Part shown: positions 1-7,915 of the stretch, one piece after another
Layout of the letters: every line of letters starts with the position of its first letter
Numbering within the stretch: the first letter of the stretch is position 1
Assembly (NCBI GenBank): GCA_041676625.1
Contig: JBAYRN010000080.1
Location: forward strand, 1-26,385
Source of the DNA: JAEXNA01 sp041676625
GTDB lineage: Bacteria > Vulcanimicrobiota > Xenobia > Xenobiales > JADMJV01
Length of the DNA stretch: 26,385 nucleotides
Direction of reading: 5' to 3'
The notes under the pieces: model-generated
What the model was told of the DNA's origin: nothing
Seen by the model: the letters and a program-made list of their open reading frames with translations, nothing else
Databases searched by the model: none
Made by a program: the position numbers and the translations under genes

Positions 1-95
1 CCTTCGGAAACCTCGAAACTGACGTTGTCGACAGCCTTGACCGGCTCGCCGTCCTGGGAATTGAATACCTTGGTAATATTTTGTACTGAAATCAA
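1..95 (-). CDS. ABC transporter ATP-binding protein, 5' end only
   Basis: Only about 31 N-terminal codons lie in the window; the gene continues past the left edge. The minus strand, read from a TTG at 95, gives MISVQNITKVFNSQDG, then EPVKAVDNVSFEVSEG. This is the usual first beta-strands of an ABC ATPase: a V-x-N-I-T-K-x-F opening, then AVDNVSFEV just before the Walker A region, which is outside the window. TTG is chosen because the ATG at 114 is in a different frame and the match to the family begins exactly at ISVQN. A weak purine-rich GTAGGGTG lies upstream. The subfamily (NatA-like or other exporter ATPase) cannot be decided from this fragment. It is divergent from the Schlafen-like gene at 327. 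Confidence 0.8.
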   Translation of the reverse strand, partial: MISVQNITKVFNSQDGEPVKAVDNVSFEVSE

Positions 96-160
96 ACCGG
101 AGGCACCCTACCATGAATAGGGTAATAGATCAAATCAGGACGATATCACCAATTCTCTTG

Positions 161-176
161 TAGAATATGAATTCTA
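161..176. promoter_or_regulatory. Short inverted repeat, possible operator
   Basis: TAGAAT and ATTCTA form perfect 6-base arms around a 4-base spacer (ATGA). Because the arms are complementary, a -10-like TAGAAT hexamer occurs on both strands at the middle of the divergent intergenic region. No well-spaced -35 element was found for either strand, so an operator is as likely as a promoter, and chance occurrence in AT-rich DNA is possible. Confidence 0.25.
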
Positions 177-244
177 AGTCGGTGATTTATTTTCCGATCA
201 ACGAAATTCTTGAATTTTACTCAAAATTAGCCCCCTAGAACATG

Positions 245-273
245 TTGCAGTTCAAATAGGCGTCAGGTTAAAT
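245..273 (+). promoter_or_regulatory. Weak sigma70-like promoter candidate
   Basis: TTGCAG (245-250) and TTAAAT (268-273) are separated by 17 bases, about 50 bases upstream of the Schlafen-like gene's ATG. The match is 3/6 at -35 and 4/6 at -10. It is offered only as the best-spaced candidate for that gene. Confidence 0.22.
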
Positions 274-326
274 AGAACACCAGAGAGAACAAAGAAACGG
301 CCAACTTGGCACGAAGAGCACCCATC

Positions 327-1589
327 ATGAATATCAGTGTCGAGAAACTACTGGAAAAAATTCGACTCGGAGAGGATACCTTTCTTGAACTTAAAGAGGT
401 TCGCTTTGCCGGCGACAACGTGAGTGCGCCGGGACGAAAGGAATTGGCCGACGAGCTCGCAGCCTTGGCCAACGGTCGGGGGGGGATGTGCCTCCTGGGA
501 GTGAGTGATCAGCGAGAGATCCTGGGTATTCCAATAGAGCGTCTTGACCTCGTAGAAAGACGTGTGCTTGAAATTTGTCGTGACTCAATACAGCCTCCAT
601 TACAGCCTATTGTCCAACGGCTGAACCTTCCCGCGGCCGATGGGACTCAAGTCCCTATTCTCAGGGTAGAACTGAAGCGAAGTCTGTTCGTGCACAAGAG
701 CCCAGGTGGCTACTTCTATCGGGTTGGCAGTGATAAACGTGAGATGACTCCGGATTATCTGGCCCGGCTCTTTCAACAGCGAAGCCAGACACGGATCATC
801 CGCTTCGACGAACAGACAGTACCCGGGGCAACCTTGGATCACCTTGACCCTAATTTGCTCAAGAAGTTTGCGAGTAAACGCATTGAAGACGACCAGGATC
901 GTTTGCTCCAGAAACTTGCAATGGCTCGATTGGACGACACCAGGACTCTCGTGCCTACTATCGCCGGAGTGCTTATGGGCTCGCCTGAACCCAGAGAATG
1001 GCTTCCCAACGCCTATATACAAGCTGTTGCCTATCGGGGAACTACAATCTCTCCCTCTGACAACTTCAGGTACCAGCTTGACGCGGCCGATCTAAGCGGC
1101 CCCCTGGATCAGCAAGTCTTAGGAGCCCTGGCTTTTGTTCGCAAGAACATGCGAGTGGGCGCTATTAAGAACCAGGGTCGGCGGGATATCCCTGATTTCG
1201 ATCTGATTGCGGTCTTCGAAGCTTTGGTCAACGCTGTAGCCCACCGTGATTACTCCGTCTATGGCTCCAAGATCCGTCTACGGCTCTTTTCCGATCGATT
1301 GGAAATATTTTCCCCCGGAACCATTCCCAACACAATGACGGTAGAAAGCCTTCCTTATCGGCAAGCCGCTCGAAATGAAGCTATCAGCAGCCTGCTAGCC
1401 CGTTGCCCGGTCTTATCCAGGGACCCGGAGCTGCTCGCCCACCGCTCCTTCTTTATGGACAAACGTGGAGAAGGTGTCTCGTTGATTCTGGAGCGCAGCG
1501 AACAGCTCTCGGGCAGGGTTCCGATTTACAAGCTCATCGATGAGTCGGAGTTATTGCTCACGATCTATGCAGCAAGTGAGGGCAAGTAA
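327..1589 (+). CDS. Schlafen AlbA_2-domain putative ATP-binding protein
   Basis: This 420-residue protein resembles the bacterial AlbA_2 (Schlafen-type, formerly divergent AAA_4) plus HATPase_c_4 family, often annotated as RecG-like helicase-related or putative DNA-binding proteins. The N-terminal domain shows the E-x-x-x-LELKE opening followed by ELAALANGRGG and LLGVSD (about residues 16-62). The C-terminal ATPase-like part shows EALVNAVAHRDYS (about 298-310) and RLEIFSPGTIP (about 324-334). No clear winged-helix tail follows, so it looks short for the family. ATG 327 is preferred; an in-frame TTG at 306 would add seven residues, and neither has a strong ribosome-binding site. The gene stands alone between divergent and convergent neighbours, and its codons look less GC-biased than those of its neighbours, consistent with acquired DNA. 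Molecular role is unknown; nucleic-acid binding, regulation or defence are possible. Confidence 0.82.
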   Translation: MNISVEKLLEKIRLGEDTFLELKEVRFAGDNVSAPGRKELADELAALANGRGGMCLLGVSDQREILGIPIERLDLVERRVLEICRDSIQPPLQPIVQRLNLPAADGTQVPILRVELKRSLFVHKSPGGYFYRVGSDKREMTPDYLARLFQQRSQTRIIRFDEQTVPGATLDHLDPNLLKKFASKRIEDDQDRLLQKLAMARLDDTRTLVPTIAGVLMGSPEPREWLPNAYIQAVAYRGTTISPSDNFRYQLDAADLSGPLDQQVLGALAFVRKNMRVGAIKNQGRRDIPDFDLIAVFEALVNAVAHRDYSVYGSKIRLRLFSDRLEIFSPGTIPNTMTVESLPYRQAARNEAISSLLARCPVLSRDPELLAHRSFFMDKRGEGVSLILERSEQLSGRVPIYKLIDESELLLTIYAASEGK

Positions 1590-1593
1590 AACC

Positions 1594-1608
1594 GCCCACC
1601 CCGTGGGT
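1594..1608. terminator. Small hairpin between convergent genes
   Basis: CCCAC (1595-1599) and GTGGG (1603-1607) form a 5-base stem with a 3-base loop, extendable by one G-U pair. It sits exactly in the 18-base gap between the Schlafen-like stop and the livF stop. No U-run follows on either strand, so intrinsic termination is doubtful. Confidence 0.3.
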
Positions 1609-2318
1609 CACAACCCCAGATAAGCTTCGCGCACCCTGGGGTTCTCGGCGAGTTCAGCGGCTGGACCCTCCAGGGTGACCTTGCCCGTCTCCAGGACGTA
1701 GGCACGCTGGCCGATCTTCAGGGCTTGGAAGGCGTTCTGCTCTACCAGAAGCACGGAAACTCCCCGGCTGTAGATCTCGGTGATGATGGCAAAGATCTGC
1801 TGGATGATCAGCGGGGCCAGACCCAGGCTGGGTTCATCCAGCAGCAAAAGCTTGGGACGGCTCATCAAGGCCCGACCGATGGCCAGCATCTGCTGTTCAC
1901 CCCCGGAGAGGGTGCCCGCAGACTGGCGGAGTCGCTCGCGCAACCGGGGAAACAGTTCCAGGACCCACTCCAGCTGTTCAGGATCGGGCTGTTTGTGCAC
2001 GAAGGCCCCCATCTCCAGGTTCTCCATCACCGTCATCCGGGGAAAAACCTGGCGACCTTCCGGCGCCATGGCAAGACCCCGCTCGACCAGTTGGTGAGCC
2101 GGAGTGCGGTGGATCGGCTCACCGGCAAACAGGATCTCCCCGTTGCGGGGCCGCACCAGACCGGTGATGGCCCGCAAGATGGTGGTCTTTCCGGCGCCGT
2201 TTGCCCCCAGCAGAGTAAGCACTTCCCCCTGATTTAAAGTCAACGACACCCCGTGCAGAGCCTGGATATTGCCGTAAAAACAGTCGATGCCCTTCACTTC
2301 TAAAAGCGGCTGGCTCAT
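1608..2318 (-). CDS. livF: Branched-chain amino-acid-type ABC importer ATPase LivF
   Basis: A cytoplasmic ATPase subunit of the hydrophobic amino-acid uptake (HAAT) ABC family; it hydrolyses ATP to drive import with LivG. At 236 residues it has the normal LivF length. Visible motifs are Walker A GANGAGKTT (38-46), the Q-loop around EGRQVFPRMTV (87-97), signature LSGGEQ (137-142), Walker B LLLLDEP (157-163) and a C-terminal EAYLG ending typical of LivF. It is the last gene of the minus-strand liv operon: its ATG overlaps the livMG stop by four bases (ATGA), and a purine-rich GAAGAGGGGG lies upstream. Unlike the other importer components it is not fused. The substrate could be branched-chain amino acids, other amino acids, urea or amides; the ATPase does not decide this. 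Confidence 0.95.
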   Translation of the reverse strand: MSQPLLEVKGIDCFYGNIQALHGVSLTLNQGEVLTLLGANGAGKTTILRAITGLVRPRNGEILFAGEPIHRTPAHQLVERGLAMAPEGRQVFPRMTVMENLEMGAFVHKQPDPEQLEWVLELFPRLRERLRQSAGTLSGGEQQMLAIGRALMSRPKLLLLDEPSLGLAPLIIQQIFAIITEIYSRGVSVLLVEQNAFQALKIGQRAYVLETGKVTLEGPAAELAENPRVREAYLGL

Positions 2319-4183
2319 TCCGGGTCCCCCTCTTCGGAAGGTGCTCCGAGGTAGGCCTCGATCACCTTCGGGTCGCGGGCCACTTCAGCGGGTTGCCCCT
2401 CGGCGATCTTTTCTCCGTGGTCGAAGACAGTGACGATCTCCGAAACCTCCATCACCAGGCGGATGTCGTGCTCGATCAGGAGCACCGTGACTCCCCGGTC
2501 GCGAATCTTGCGGATCAAATCCGTGAGGGCGCGGGTTTCGCTGGGGTTCATCCCGGCGGCGGGTTCATCCAACAGCAGCAGGCGGGGGCGCCCGGCCAGG
2601 GCCCTCGCTATCTCCAACAGACGCTGGTGTCCGTAGGGAAGGCTGCGGGCTTGCCCGTGAGCTTCCTTGCTCAGACCCACGAAATCCAAGCACTCGTAGG
2701 CCTGAGCCAGTTCCTCCTCCATCCGCCCTCCCAAAAAGAGTTCGGCGAAGGTCGAGCGGCGGCCGGCCTGGGGCATGCCCAGCAAGACGTTCTCCAGGAC
2801 CGAAAGGTGCGAGAAGAGTCGAATGTTTTGGAAGGTGCGGGTCATCCCCAGACGGGTGATGCAATGAGTTCCACCCTGCCCCAGAAGGCTCTGGCCCAGG
2901 AAAGTCACGCTCCCCTCGGAAGGTGGATAGACGCCCACCAGCAGGTTAAAAAAAGTGGTTTTCCCGGCTCCGTTGGGGCCGATCAAGGAGGCGATGACCC
3001 CGCTCTTGACCTGATAATCGATACTATTGACCGCCACCAACCCTCCAAATCGGCGGGTCAACCCCTGGGTCTCACAGATCACTTCGCCGTCCGGAGCTTT
3101 TTCAAGAGGAGGCACCGGAACATCCTCGGGGCGCTCGGGGAAACGCACCCTTTGCTCCGGCAAGATCCCCTGGGGACGCAGCAGCATCATGGCGACCAGA
3201 GTACCCCCGAAAATCAGGTATTGGGCTTTGGAAAGGTCCAGAAACGGCTCCAAAAGCATGAGCAACGACGGTTGATCCTGCAGTTGGGCCATCAACGAAG
3301 GGCGCACGTGAGCATTGACCCAATCGATCAGGTTCGGGGTCAGAACGAGGTTGAGAAATCCCAGCGCGAAACCGCCCAGCAGCGCCCCGGGGATGCTCCC
3401 GATGCCACCCAAAATCACCATCGCCAGGATCATAATGGAGCCGTAGAAGTCCAGGGGAAAGGCGAAGTTCAAGGTGTAGATGTAAGAGGCGTAAAGGGCC
3501 CCGGCGAATCCCGCAACCAGGGCTCCCAAAACCAGAACCTGCAGCTTGGCCCCAGCCACCGAGATGCCGCAGGCGGCGGCTGCCACGGGGTCTTCGCGCT
3601 GGGCTCGAAGCTCTCGACCCAGGCGCGAGTGGCGCACCCGATAGCAGAGAGCCAGACACAAAAACAGGCAGAAAAGCAGCAGGTAGTACCAGCCGGTCAT
3701 ATTCTGATTGCTCAGCACGAAACTGCCAAAGCTGGGTGCAGCGACCGCCGACATGCCTGTGATCGCCTTGGTGTGGTCGTCGAAATTTCGCAAGATGGGA
3801 TCGAGCATAAGACCGAAGCCCATGGTCACGATGGCCAGGTAGTCTCCCCGCAGGCGAAGCAGCGGCAACGCCAACAGCGCCCCCACCAGAGCCGTGAAGA
3901 GACTGGAGGCTATCAGAGCCGGCCAGAAGCCCCAACTGAAGGTATCGGCAAAGGGGCTCTGCAGCGAAGTGAGGTACGCCATGCAGAAAGCGCCCACCGC
4001 GAAAAATGCGGCGTAGCCCAGATGAAGCAACCCGGCAAAGCCCACCACCAGGTTCAGCCCCTGGGCTAGCATCAAGAAGATCAGGATCTGGCACAACGGG
4101 CCCATGATGTGAAACCCCAGGGCCTGGTCGAGGAAGGGGTAGAGAAGAGAGAATAGAGCGAGCGCTCCCCATCGCGCGCTCAT
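2315..4183 (-). CDS. livM-livG: LivM-LivG fusion: ABC importer permease plus ATPase
   Basis: One 622-residue polypeptide joins a LivM permease to a LivG ATPase. Residues 1-340 are LivM-like: several hydrophobic helices, NLVVGFAGLLHLGYAAFFAVGA (44-65), LRGDYLAIVTMGFG (111-124) and the cytoplasmic coupling loop around RAQREDPVAAAACGI (193-207). A proline-rich linker (about 345-365) leads to LivG: GGLVAVN (380-386), Walker A GPNGAGKTT (402-410), RTFQNIRLF (449-457, Q-loop), a degenerate signature LPYGHQ (515-520), Walker B LLLLDEP (535-541) and switch His in EHD (571-573). The AYLG ending is typical. Start ATG 4183 overlaps the livKH stop by four bases. LivM-LivG fusions are known, but with the upstream livK-livH fusion the importer is unusually compact. 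Function follows confidently from the family; the transported substrate does not. Confidence 0.95.
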   Translation of the reverse strand: MSARWGALALFSLLYPFLDQALGFHIMGPLCQILIFLMLAQGLNLVVGFAGLLHLGYAAFFAVGAFCMAYLTSLQSPFADTFSWGFWPALIASSLFTALVGALLALPLLRLRGDYLAIVTMGFGLMLDPILRNFDDHTKAITGMSAVAAPSFGSFVLSNQNMTGWYYLLLFCLFLCLALCYRVRHSRLGRELRAQREDPVAAAACGISVAGAKLQVLVLGALVAGFAGALYASYIYTLNFAFPLDFYGSIMILAMVILGGIGSIPGALLGGFALGFLNLVLTPNLIDWVNAHVRPSLMAQLQDQPSLLMLLEPFLDLSKAQYLIFGGTLVAMMLLRPQGILPEQRVRFPERPEDVPVPPLEKAPDGEVICETQGLTRRFGGLVAVNSIDYQVKSGVIASLIGPNGAGKTTFFNLLVGVYPPSEGSVTFLGQSLLGQGGTHCITRLGMTRTFQNIRLFSHLSVLENVLLGMPQAGRRSTFAELFLGGRMEEELAQAYECLDFVGLSKEAHGQARSLPYGHQRLLEIARALAGRPRLLLLDEPAAGMNPSETRALTDLIRKIRDRGVTVLLIEHDIRLVMEVSEIVTVFDHGEKIAEGQPAEVARDPKVIEAYLGAPSEEGDPE

Positions 4184-6408
4184 ACTTTTTCCGCTCCGCT
4201 CTCTCCCAAAAGGCCCGAGGGGCGGATGGTGATCACCACGATGAGCACCGCGAAGACCATGGCAGGCGACAGGGCCTGGGACAGATAAAAGGCAGTAAAG
4301 ACCTCCACCATGCCGATGATGATGCCGCCCAGCACGGCTCCTTGTACATTGCCGATACCGCCTAAAACGGCCGCGGTGAAGGCGTTGAGGCCCAGTCGAA
4401 AGCCCAGGTCGAACTTGACCTCCTGATTGTAAAACCCGTAAAGAAAACCGGCCGCACCGGCCAGCATGCCTCCGATGAGAAACGCCATGGAGATGGTGCG
4501 GTCGACATCGATCCCCATCAACTGGGCAGCGTCCGGGTTCTGGGCGGTGGCTCGCATGGCTTTGCCCAGGCGGGTGGAGTGGATGAAGTAGTAAAGACCG
4601 GCCAGAAGCGGCACGATTACCAGGATCACGATCAACTGGCCGAGCTTGAAGCTCACCGTGGAGTCCGCGCCCAACAGGTTGATGTTGTAGGGGCCCAGGA
4701 GGCTGGGGAAGTTAAGAGGAGCCCAACCTTTCCAGTAGCCCCCAAAATTCATAAGGATGAACGACATCCCGATGGCGGTGGTGAGAGGGACCAGCCGCGA
4801 CGAGCCGCGCAAACGGCGATAAGCCACTCGGTCGATGGTCCGGTTGATCAGACCCGCAAAAAGCATGGAAATGACCAGAATCATGGCCATCCACAGCACC
4901 GCCACGAAGGTGGGAGCGACCCCACCGAGCCCCAACCAGACCACTCCGGTGAGGGCCGCCATGGCGCCCATCATAAAGACTTCCCCGTGGGCGAAGTTGA
5001 TCAGCTCCACGATCCCGTAGACCAGGGTGTACCCCAGCGCGATCACGGCGATCAGGGCGCCGTTGGAGAGGCCGTTGAGGAGTTGCTGGACGATGCCGGC
5101 GAAGAGCCCCATGGAGGAAGCGCTCGAAGTCGTCGATGCGGACGAATCCGAGAGCTCCAGGGGTCCGTCGAGTTCGGGCTCCAGGGCCTTTCGAAAAACG
5201 AATTCACCGTTCTTGACTTCGTACCCCGACATGGATGTCAGGGTGGTGTCTCCCTGCTCGTCGAAACTCCAGGTACCCAGGAGCCCCTCATAATCCCGGG
5301 TCTCCATGATGGCTTGCCGGATCTTCTTTCGATCCTTGACTCCGGCTTTGGCGATCCCGGCCAGGGCCACCTTGGTGGCTTCATAGGAGTAGATCGCGTA
5401 AGCCTCCGGCTCGCTACCGTACTTTTCCCGGTAGTTTCGATACCACTGCTGGGCCTTCTCCCCCATCTGTTCGGGGGGCAGCCCGCCCAGGGTCACCAAA
5501 CAACCCTCCGACGCCGGACCGGCCGAGCGCAGGAAGGCTTCTTCCTTGGTGCCGTCAGGCGACATAAAATAGCCTTCGTAGCCCCCGCCCCGGAGGTCTT
5601 TGACCAGCTTGCCCGCTCCGTTCTGGGTGATCCCGCCGAAGTACACCAGCTCCGCTCCAGAGGCCCGAACCTTGTTGACCACAGCCCGGAAGTCTTGAGC
5701 TTTATAGTCGATGCCCTCCTGCCCCACGATCTCCAGGTCGAGCTGCCGGGCGGCAGCTTCAAAGACCCGGGCCAGACCTCGACCGTAGAGTTCCTTGTCG
5801 TCTAAAATGTAGACCTTGGAGGCGCCCAATTCTTTGGCCCACCAGGCCCCCGCCAGCCCTTGCAGGTCATCGGCGGGCACCACCCGACAGTAACTCCGAA
5901 TACCGTTGGGGTAGTAGATGTCGGGCTCCCCCCGCTCCCCCAGGCCGGCTTTGGTCAAGCCGGAGTAGGTGTTGGCCGGGCTCACCATGACCAGATCGGC
6001 CTGATTCACGATGGGGATGGAGATTTTGGCAGCCCCGCTGTTGTAAGTGCCGATGTACACCATGACATCGGGATCGGCGGAAGCTCGACTGGCGTTCTCC
6101 TTCTCCTTGGCCGGGTCCCAGGTTCCGGCCTGAGCGCTGGCGTCATCCCAGGAGCTATACTCGATGGTAAAAGGACCGGCCCGGTAGTTGGCCTCTTCCA
6201 AGGCCATCTTGATCCCCATGACCATGGTCTCGGACTGCACCCTAGAACTACCGGTCAGGGGTAAGCTTGAAACGATCCGGATCCTTTGATCCTGTTCCTG
6301 AGCCCAGGTGCCTAGCATCCCTGCCAGCAAAAGGAGCGACAGCAGCAGAGAAAAAATCCGGAGACGTGGCAGTAGAGTCGTAACGAGCAAGGCCACGCCT
6401 TCTTGCAA
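4180..6408 (-). CDS. livK-livH: LivK-LivH fusion: substrate-binding protein plus permease
   Basis: This 742-residue protein joins a periplasmic LivK-type binding domain to a LivH permease. A signal peptide (hydrophobic IFSLLLSLLLLAGML, then GTWAQEQ, no lipobox Cys) covers about residues 18-36. The binding domain (about 42-410) shows VSSLPLTG, VMVSPANT, GRGLARVFE and AYAIYSYEATKVALAGI. A Ser/Thr-rich linker (about 420-432) leads to LivH: NGLSNGALIAVIALGYTLVYGI and ELINFAHGEV near the start, coupling loop QNPDAAQLMGID, and AVLGGIGNVQGAVLGG. The start is placed at TTG 6408 because GAAGGAGGGG lies 8 bases upstream and this puts the signal peptide at the N-terminus. The open frame extends to 6693 but would then overlap atoE coding sequence. 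It is the first gene of the liv operon, divergent from atoE. Confidence 0.92.
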   Translation of the reverse strand: MQEGVALLVTTLLPRLRIFSLLLSLLLLAGMLGTWAQEQDQRIRIVSSLPLTGSSRVQSETMVMGIKMALEEANYRAGPFTIEYSSWDDASAQAGTWDPAKEKENASRASADPDVMVYIGTYNSGAAKISIPIVNQADLVMVSPANTYSGLTKAGLGERGEPDIYYPNGIRSYCRVVPADDLQGLAGAWWAKELGASKVYILDDKELYGRGLARVFEAAARQLDLEIVGQEGIDYKAQDFRAVVNKVRASGAELVYFGGITQNGAGKLVKDLRGGGYEGYFMSPDGTKEEAFLRSAGPASEGCLVTLGGLPPEQMGEKAQQWYRNYREKYGSEPEAYAIYSYEATKVALAGIAKAGVKDRKKIRQAIMETRDYEGLLGTWSFDEQGDTTLTSMSGYEVKNGEFVFRKALEPELDGPLELSDSSASTTSSASSMGLFAGIVQQLLNGLSNGALIAVIALGYTLVYGIVELINFAHGEVFMMGAMAALTGVVWLGLGGVAPTFVAVLWMAMILVISMLFAGLINRTIDRVAYRRLRGSSRLVPLTTAIGMSFILMNFGGYWKGWAPLNFPSLLGPYNINLLGADSTVSFKLGQLIVILVIVPLLAGLYYFIHSTRLGKAMRATAQNPDAAQLMGIDVDRTISMAFLIGGMLAGAAGFLYGFYNQEVKFDLGFRLGLNAFTAAVLGGIGNVQGAVLGGIIIGMVEVFTAFYLSQALSPAMVFAVLIVVITIRPSGLLGESGAEKV

Positions 6409-6416
6409 TGACCACT

Positions 6417-6426
6417 CCCCTCCTTC
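6417..6426 (-). promoter_or_regulatory. Strong ribosome-binding site setting the livKH start
   Basis: On the minus strand this reads GAAGGAGGGG, a near-perfect Shine-Dalgarno sequence 8 bases before TTG 6408. It argues against the longer open frame reaching 6693, and places the true start just before the signal peptide. Confidence 0.7.
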
Positions 6427-6427
6427 G

Positions 6428-6441
6428 TGGGTCCTGACCCA
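6428..6441. promoter_or_regulatory. Dyad in the livKH/atoE divergent gap, possible operator
   Basis: TGGGTC and GACCCA are perfect 6-base arms around CT. GGGTCC then recurs 13 bases downstream (6429-6434 and 6442-6447). The dyad lies in the middle of the 67-base gap between the divergent livKH and atoE starts, so one regulator could act on both. No convincing -35/-10 pair was found beside it. Confidence 0.32.
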
Positions 6442-6475
6442 GGGTCCGGGCAACACTACGCTGAACAGCCCTGCC

Positions 6476-7873
6476 ATGGTCACGAAAAACCCCCTGATTC
6501 GAATCGGTCTCTGGCTCGCGGAAATGGCCGAACGATGGTTCCCCGACGCTTTTGTATTCGCCCTGGTGGGGGTGGTGGTCACCTTCCTGGGAGGCCTGGC
6601 CCTGGGCGAACCAGCCGCCGAACTGACGCACGCCGCGGGAGCCAGTTTCTGGGATCTGGTACCGTTTACCATGCAGATGGCTATGGTCATCATCGGGGGG
6701 TTCGTGGTGGCCAGTTCACCTGTTATGCTGCGTTTTATTCAGCACCTGGCCACGGTACCTAAAACCTCCCGGGGAGCGGTGGCCTTCGTGGCCGCCGTCT
6801 CCATGCTGACTTCTTTGCTCTCCTGGGGCCTCTCGCTGATCTTCACCGGCTTGCTGGTTCGAGAGATCTGCAGGCTCCTGCCCCGGGTCGATTACCGAGC
6901 GATCAGCGCCGCCGCCTACCTGGGACTGGGCTCGGTCTGGGCCTTCGGCCTCTCCTCCTCAGCGGCGCTGCTGCAGGCAACTCCCTCCTCGATCCCCCCG
7001 GAATTGATGGAGGTCACCGGGGTCATACCCCTGACCAAAACCATCTTTTTATGGCAGTCCATCCTTTGTTGCGTCATTTTGATCCTGGTTTCCATCGCCA
7101 TCGCCTATTGGTCTTGCCCGGGAGACGACCAGTCGAAATCCCAATCGGACCTGGGGATCAGCTATAAGCCCCTGGAGGTCACCCTGGAGCCCCGGCAGAC
7201 CCCCGGAGAGTGGCTCGACTATTCACGGATTCTGCCGCTGGCGGTGGTCCTTATCTCTCTACCGTATCTGTGGAGCCGCTTCGGAGGGAAGTCGTTTCTC
7301 GACGCGGTGGCGGCCCTGGACTTAAACACCTTCAACCTGATCTTCATTCTGCTGGGTCTGCTCCTCCACGGCTGTCCCCGCTCGTTCGGCAAAGCGGTCT
7401 CAGCCAGCGTGCCGGCCACCTCGGGTGTTTTGATCCAGTTTCCTTTCTACGCCATGATCTTCGGCATGATCTCCAAGACTTCCATCGGTCACTTCCTGGG
7501 AGCCCTGTGCGTGAAGCTCTCCACTCCCACCACCTTTCCGCTTTTGGTGGCCGGCTATTCAGCCTTTCTCGGCATGCTGGTGCCCTCGGGGGGAGGTAAA
7601 TGGATCATCGAAGCCCCTTACGTCATGGCAGCGGCCAACGCCCACGAGATCAATCTTGGCTGGACGGTCCAGATCTACAACGCAGCAGAAGCCCTTCCCA
7701 ATCTTCTGAATCCCTTCTGGATGTTGCCTCTCATGGGGATCTTGTCGATCCGGACCCGGGAGCTTGCCGGGTTCTCGATCCTTCAGTTGCTGTTTCATAC
7801 CCCGCTGGTCTTTTTCCTGACCTGGATTTTGACGTACACCCTCCCCTACGCCCCCCCCCAACAGATACCGTAA
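6476..7873 (+). CDS. atoE: AtoE-family short-chain fatty-acid transporter
   Basis: A 465-residue polytopic inner-membrane protein of the AtoE family, which imports short-chain fatty acids such as acetoacetate or butyrate. The N-terminus RIGLWLAEMAERWFPDAFVFAL matches the usual opening of a short amphipathic segment, then RW-x-PD-x-F and a first membrane helix. Other family marks are RGAVAFVAAVSMLTSLLSWG (about 99-118), PSGGGKW (370-376) and an A-A-A-x-A-H-E segment followed by N-x-x-PFW. ATG 6476 is chosen because the homologous region starts there. The open frame continues upstream to 6308 only by running across the opposite livKH start. No Shine-Dalgarno is visible, so a short leader is possible. 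It is alone on its strand until sulP, 97 bases downstream. Exact substrate is not shown by the sequence. Confidence 0.9.
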   Translation: MVTKNPLIRIGLWLAEMAERWFPDAFVFALVGVVVTFLGGLALGEPAAELTHAAGASFWDLVPFTMQMAMVIIGGFVVASSPVMLRFIQHLATVPKTSRGAVAFVAAVSMLTSLLSWGLSLIFTGLLVREICRLLPRVDYRAISAAAYLGLGSVWAFGLSSSAALLQATPSSIPPELMEVTGVIPLTKTIFLWQSILCCVILILVSIAIAYWSCPGDDQSKSQSDLGISYKPLEVTLEPRQTPGEWLDYSRILPLAVVLISLPYLWSRFGGKSFLDAVAALDLNTFNLIFILLGLLLHGCPRSFGKAVSASVPATSGVLIQFPFYAMIFGMISKTSIGHFLGALCVKLSTPTTFPLLVAGYSAFLGMLVPSGGGKWIIEAPYVMAAANAHEINLGWTVQIYNAAEALPNLLNPFWMLPLMGILSIRTRELAGFSILQLLFHTPLVFFLTWILTYTLPYAPPQQIP

Positions 7874-7915
7874 GCCCTCATTGATCCTTCATATTCGCCG
7901 AGTAAGTTCGTCATC

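Larger units (their letters stand above)
96..326. other. AT-rich divergent intergenic region
   Basis: About 230 bases between the divergent ABC ATPase and Schlafen-like genes hold no convincing reading frame. The stretch is visibly more AT-rich than the rest of the window. It should contain promoters for both genes, and a short dyad at 161-176 and a weak plus-strand promoter candidate at 245-273 are listed separately. No terminator or RNA gene was recognised here. Confidence 0.7.

Noticed and set aside
2393..4069. Long plus-strand open frame (558 codons) opposite livMG
   Set aside because: It is antisense to a clear ABC transporter gene; its translation is rich in Gln, His and Gly with no family motifs, as expected for a shadow frame in GC-rich DNA.
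3102..4172. Second minus-strand frame (356 codons) within livMG
   Set aside because: It is a shifted frame of the permease region with Arg/Gly/Ser-rich, motif-free translation.
4579..5805. Plus-strand open frame (408 codons) opposite livKH
   Set aside because: Same reasoning: low-complexity polar translation on the opposite strand of a well-supported fusion gene.
6409..6693. N-terminal extension of the livKH open frame
   Set aside because: It would precede the signal peptide with about 95 polar residues and overlap atoE; a strong ribosome-binding site marks TTG 6408 instead.
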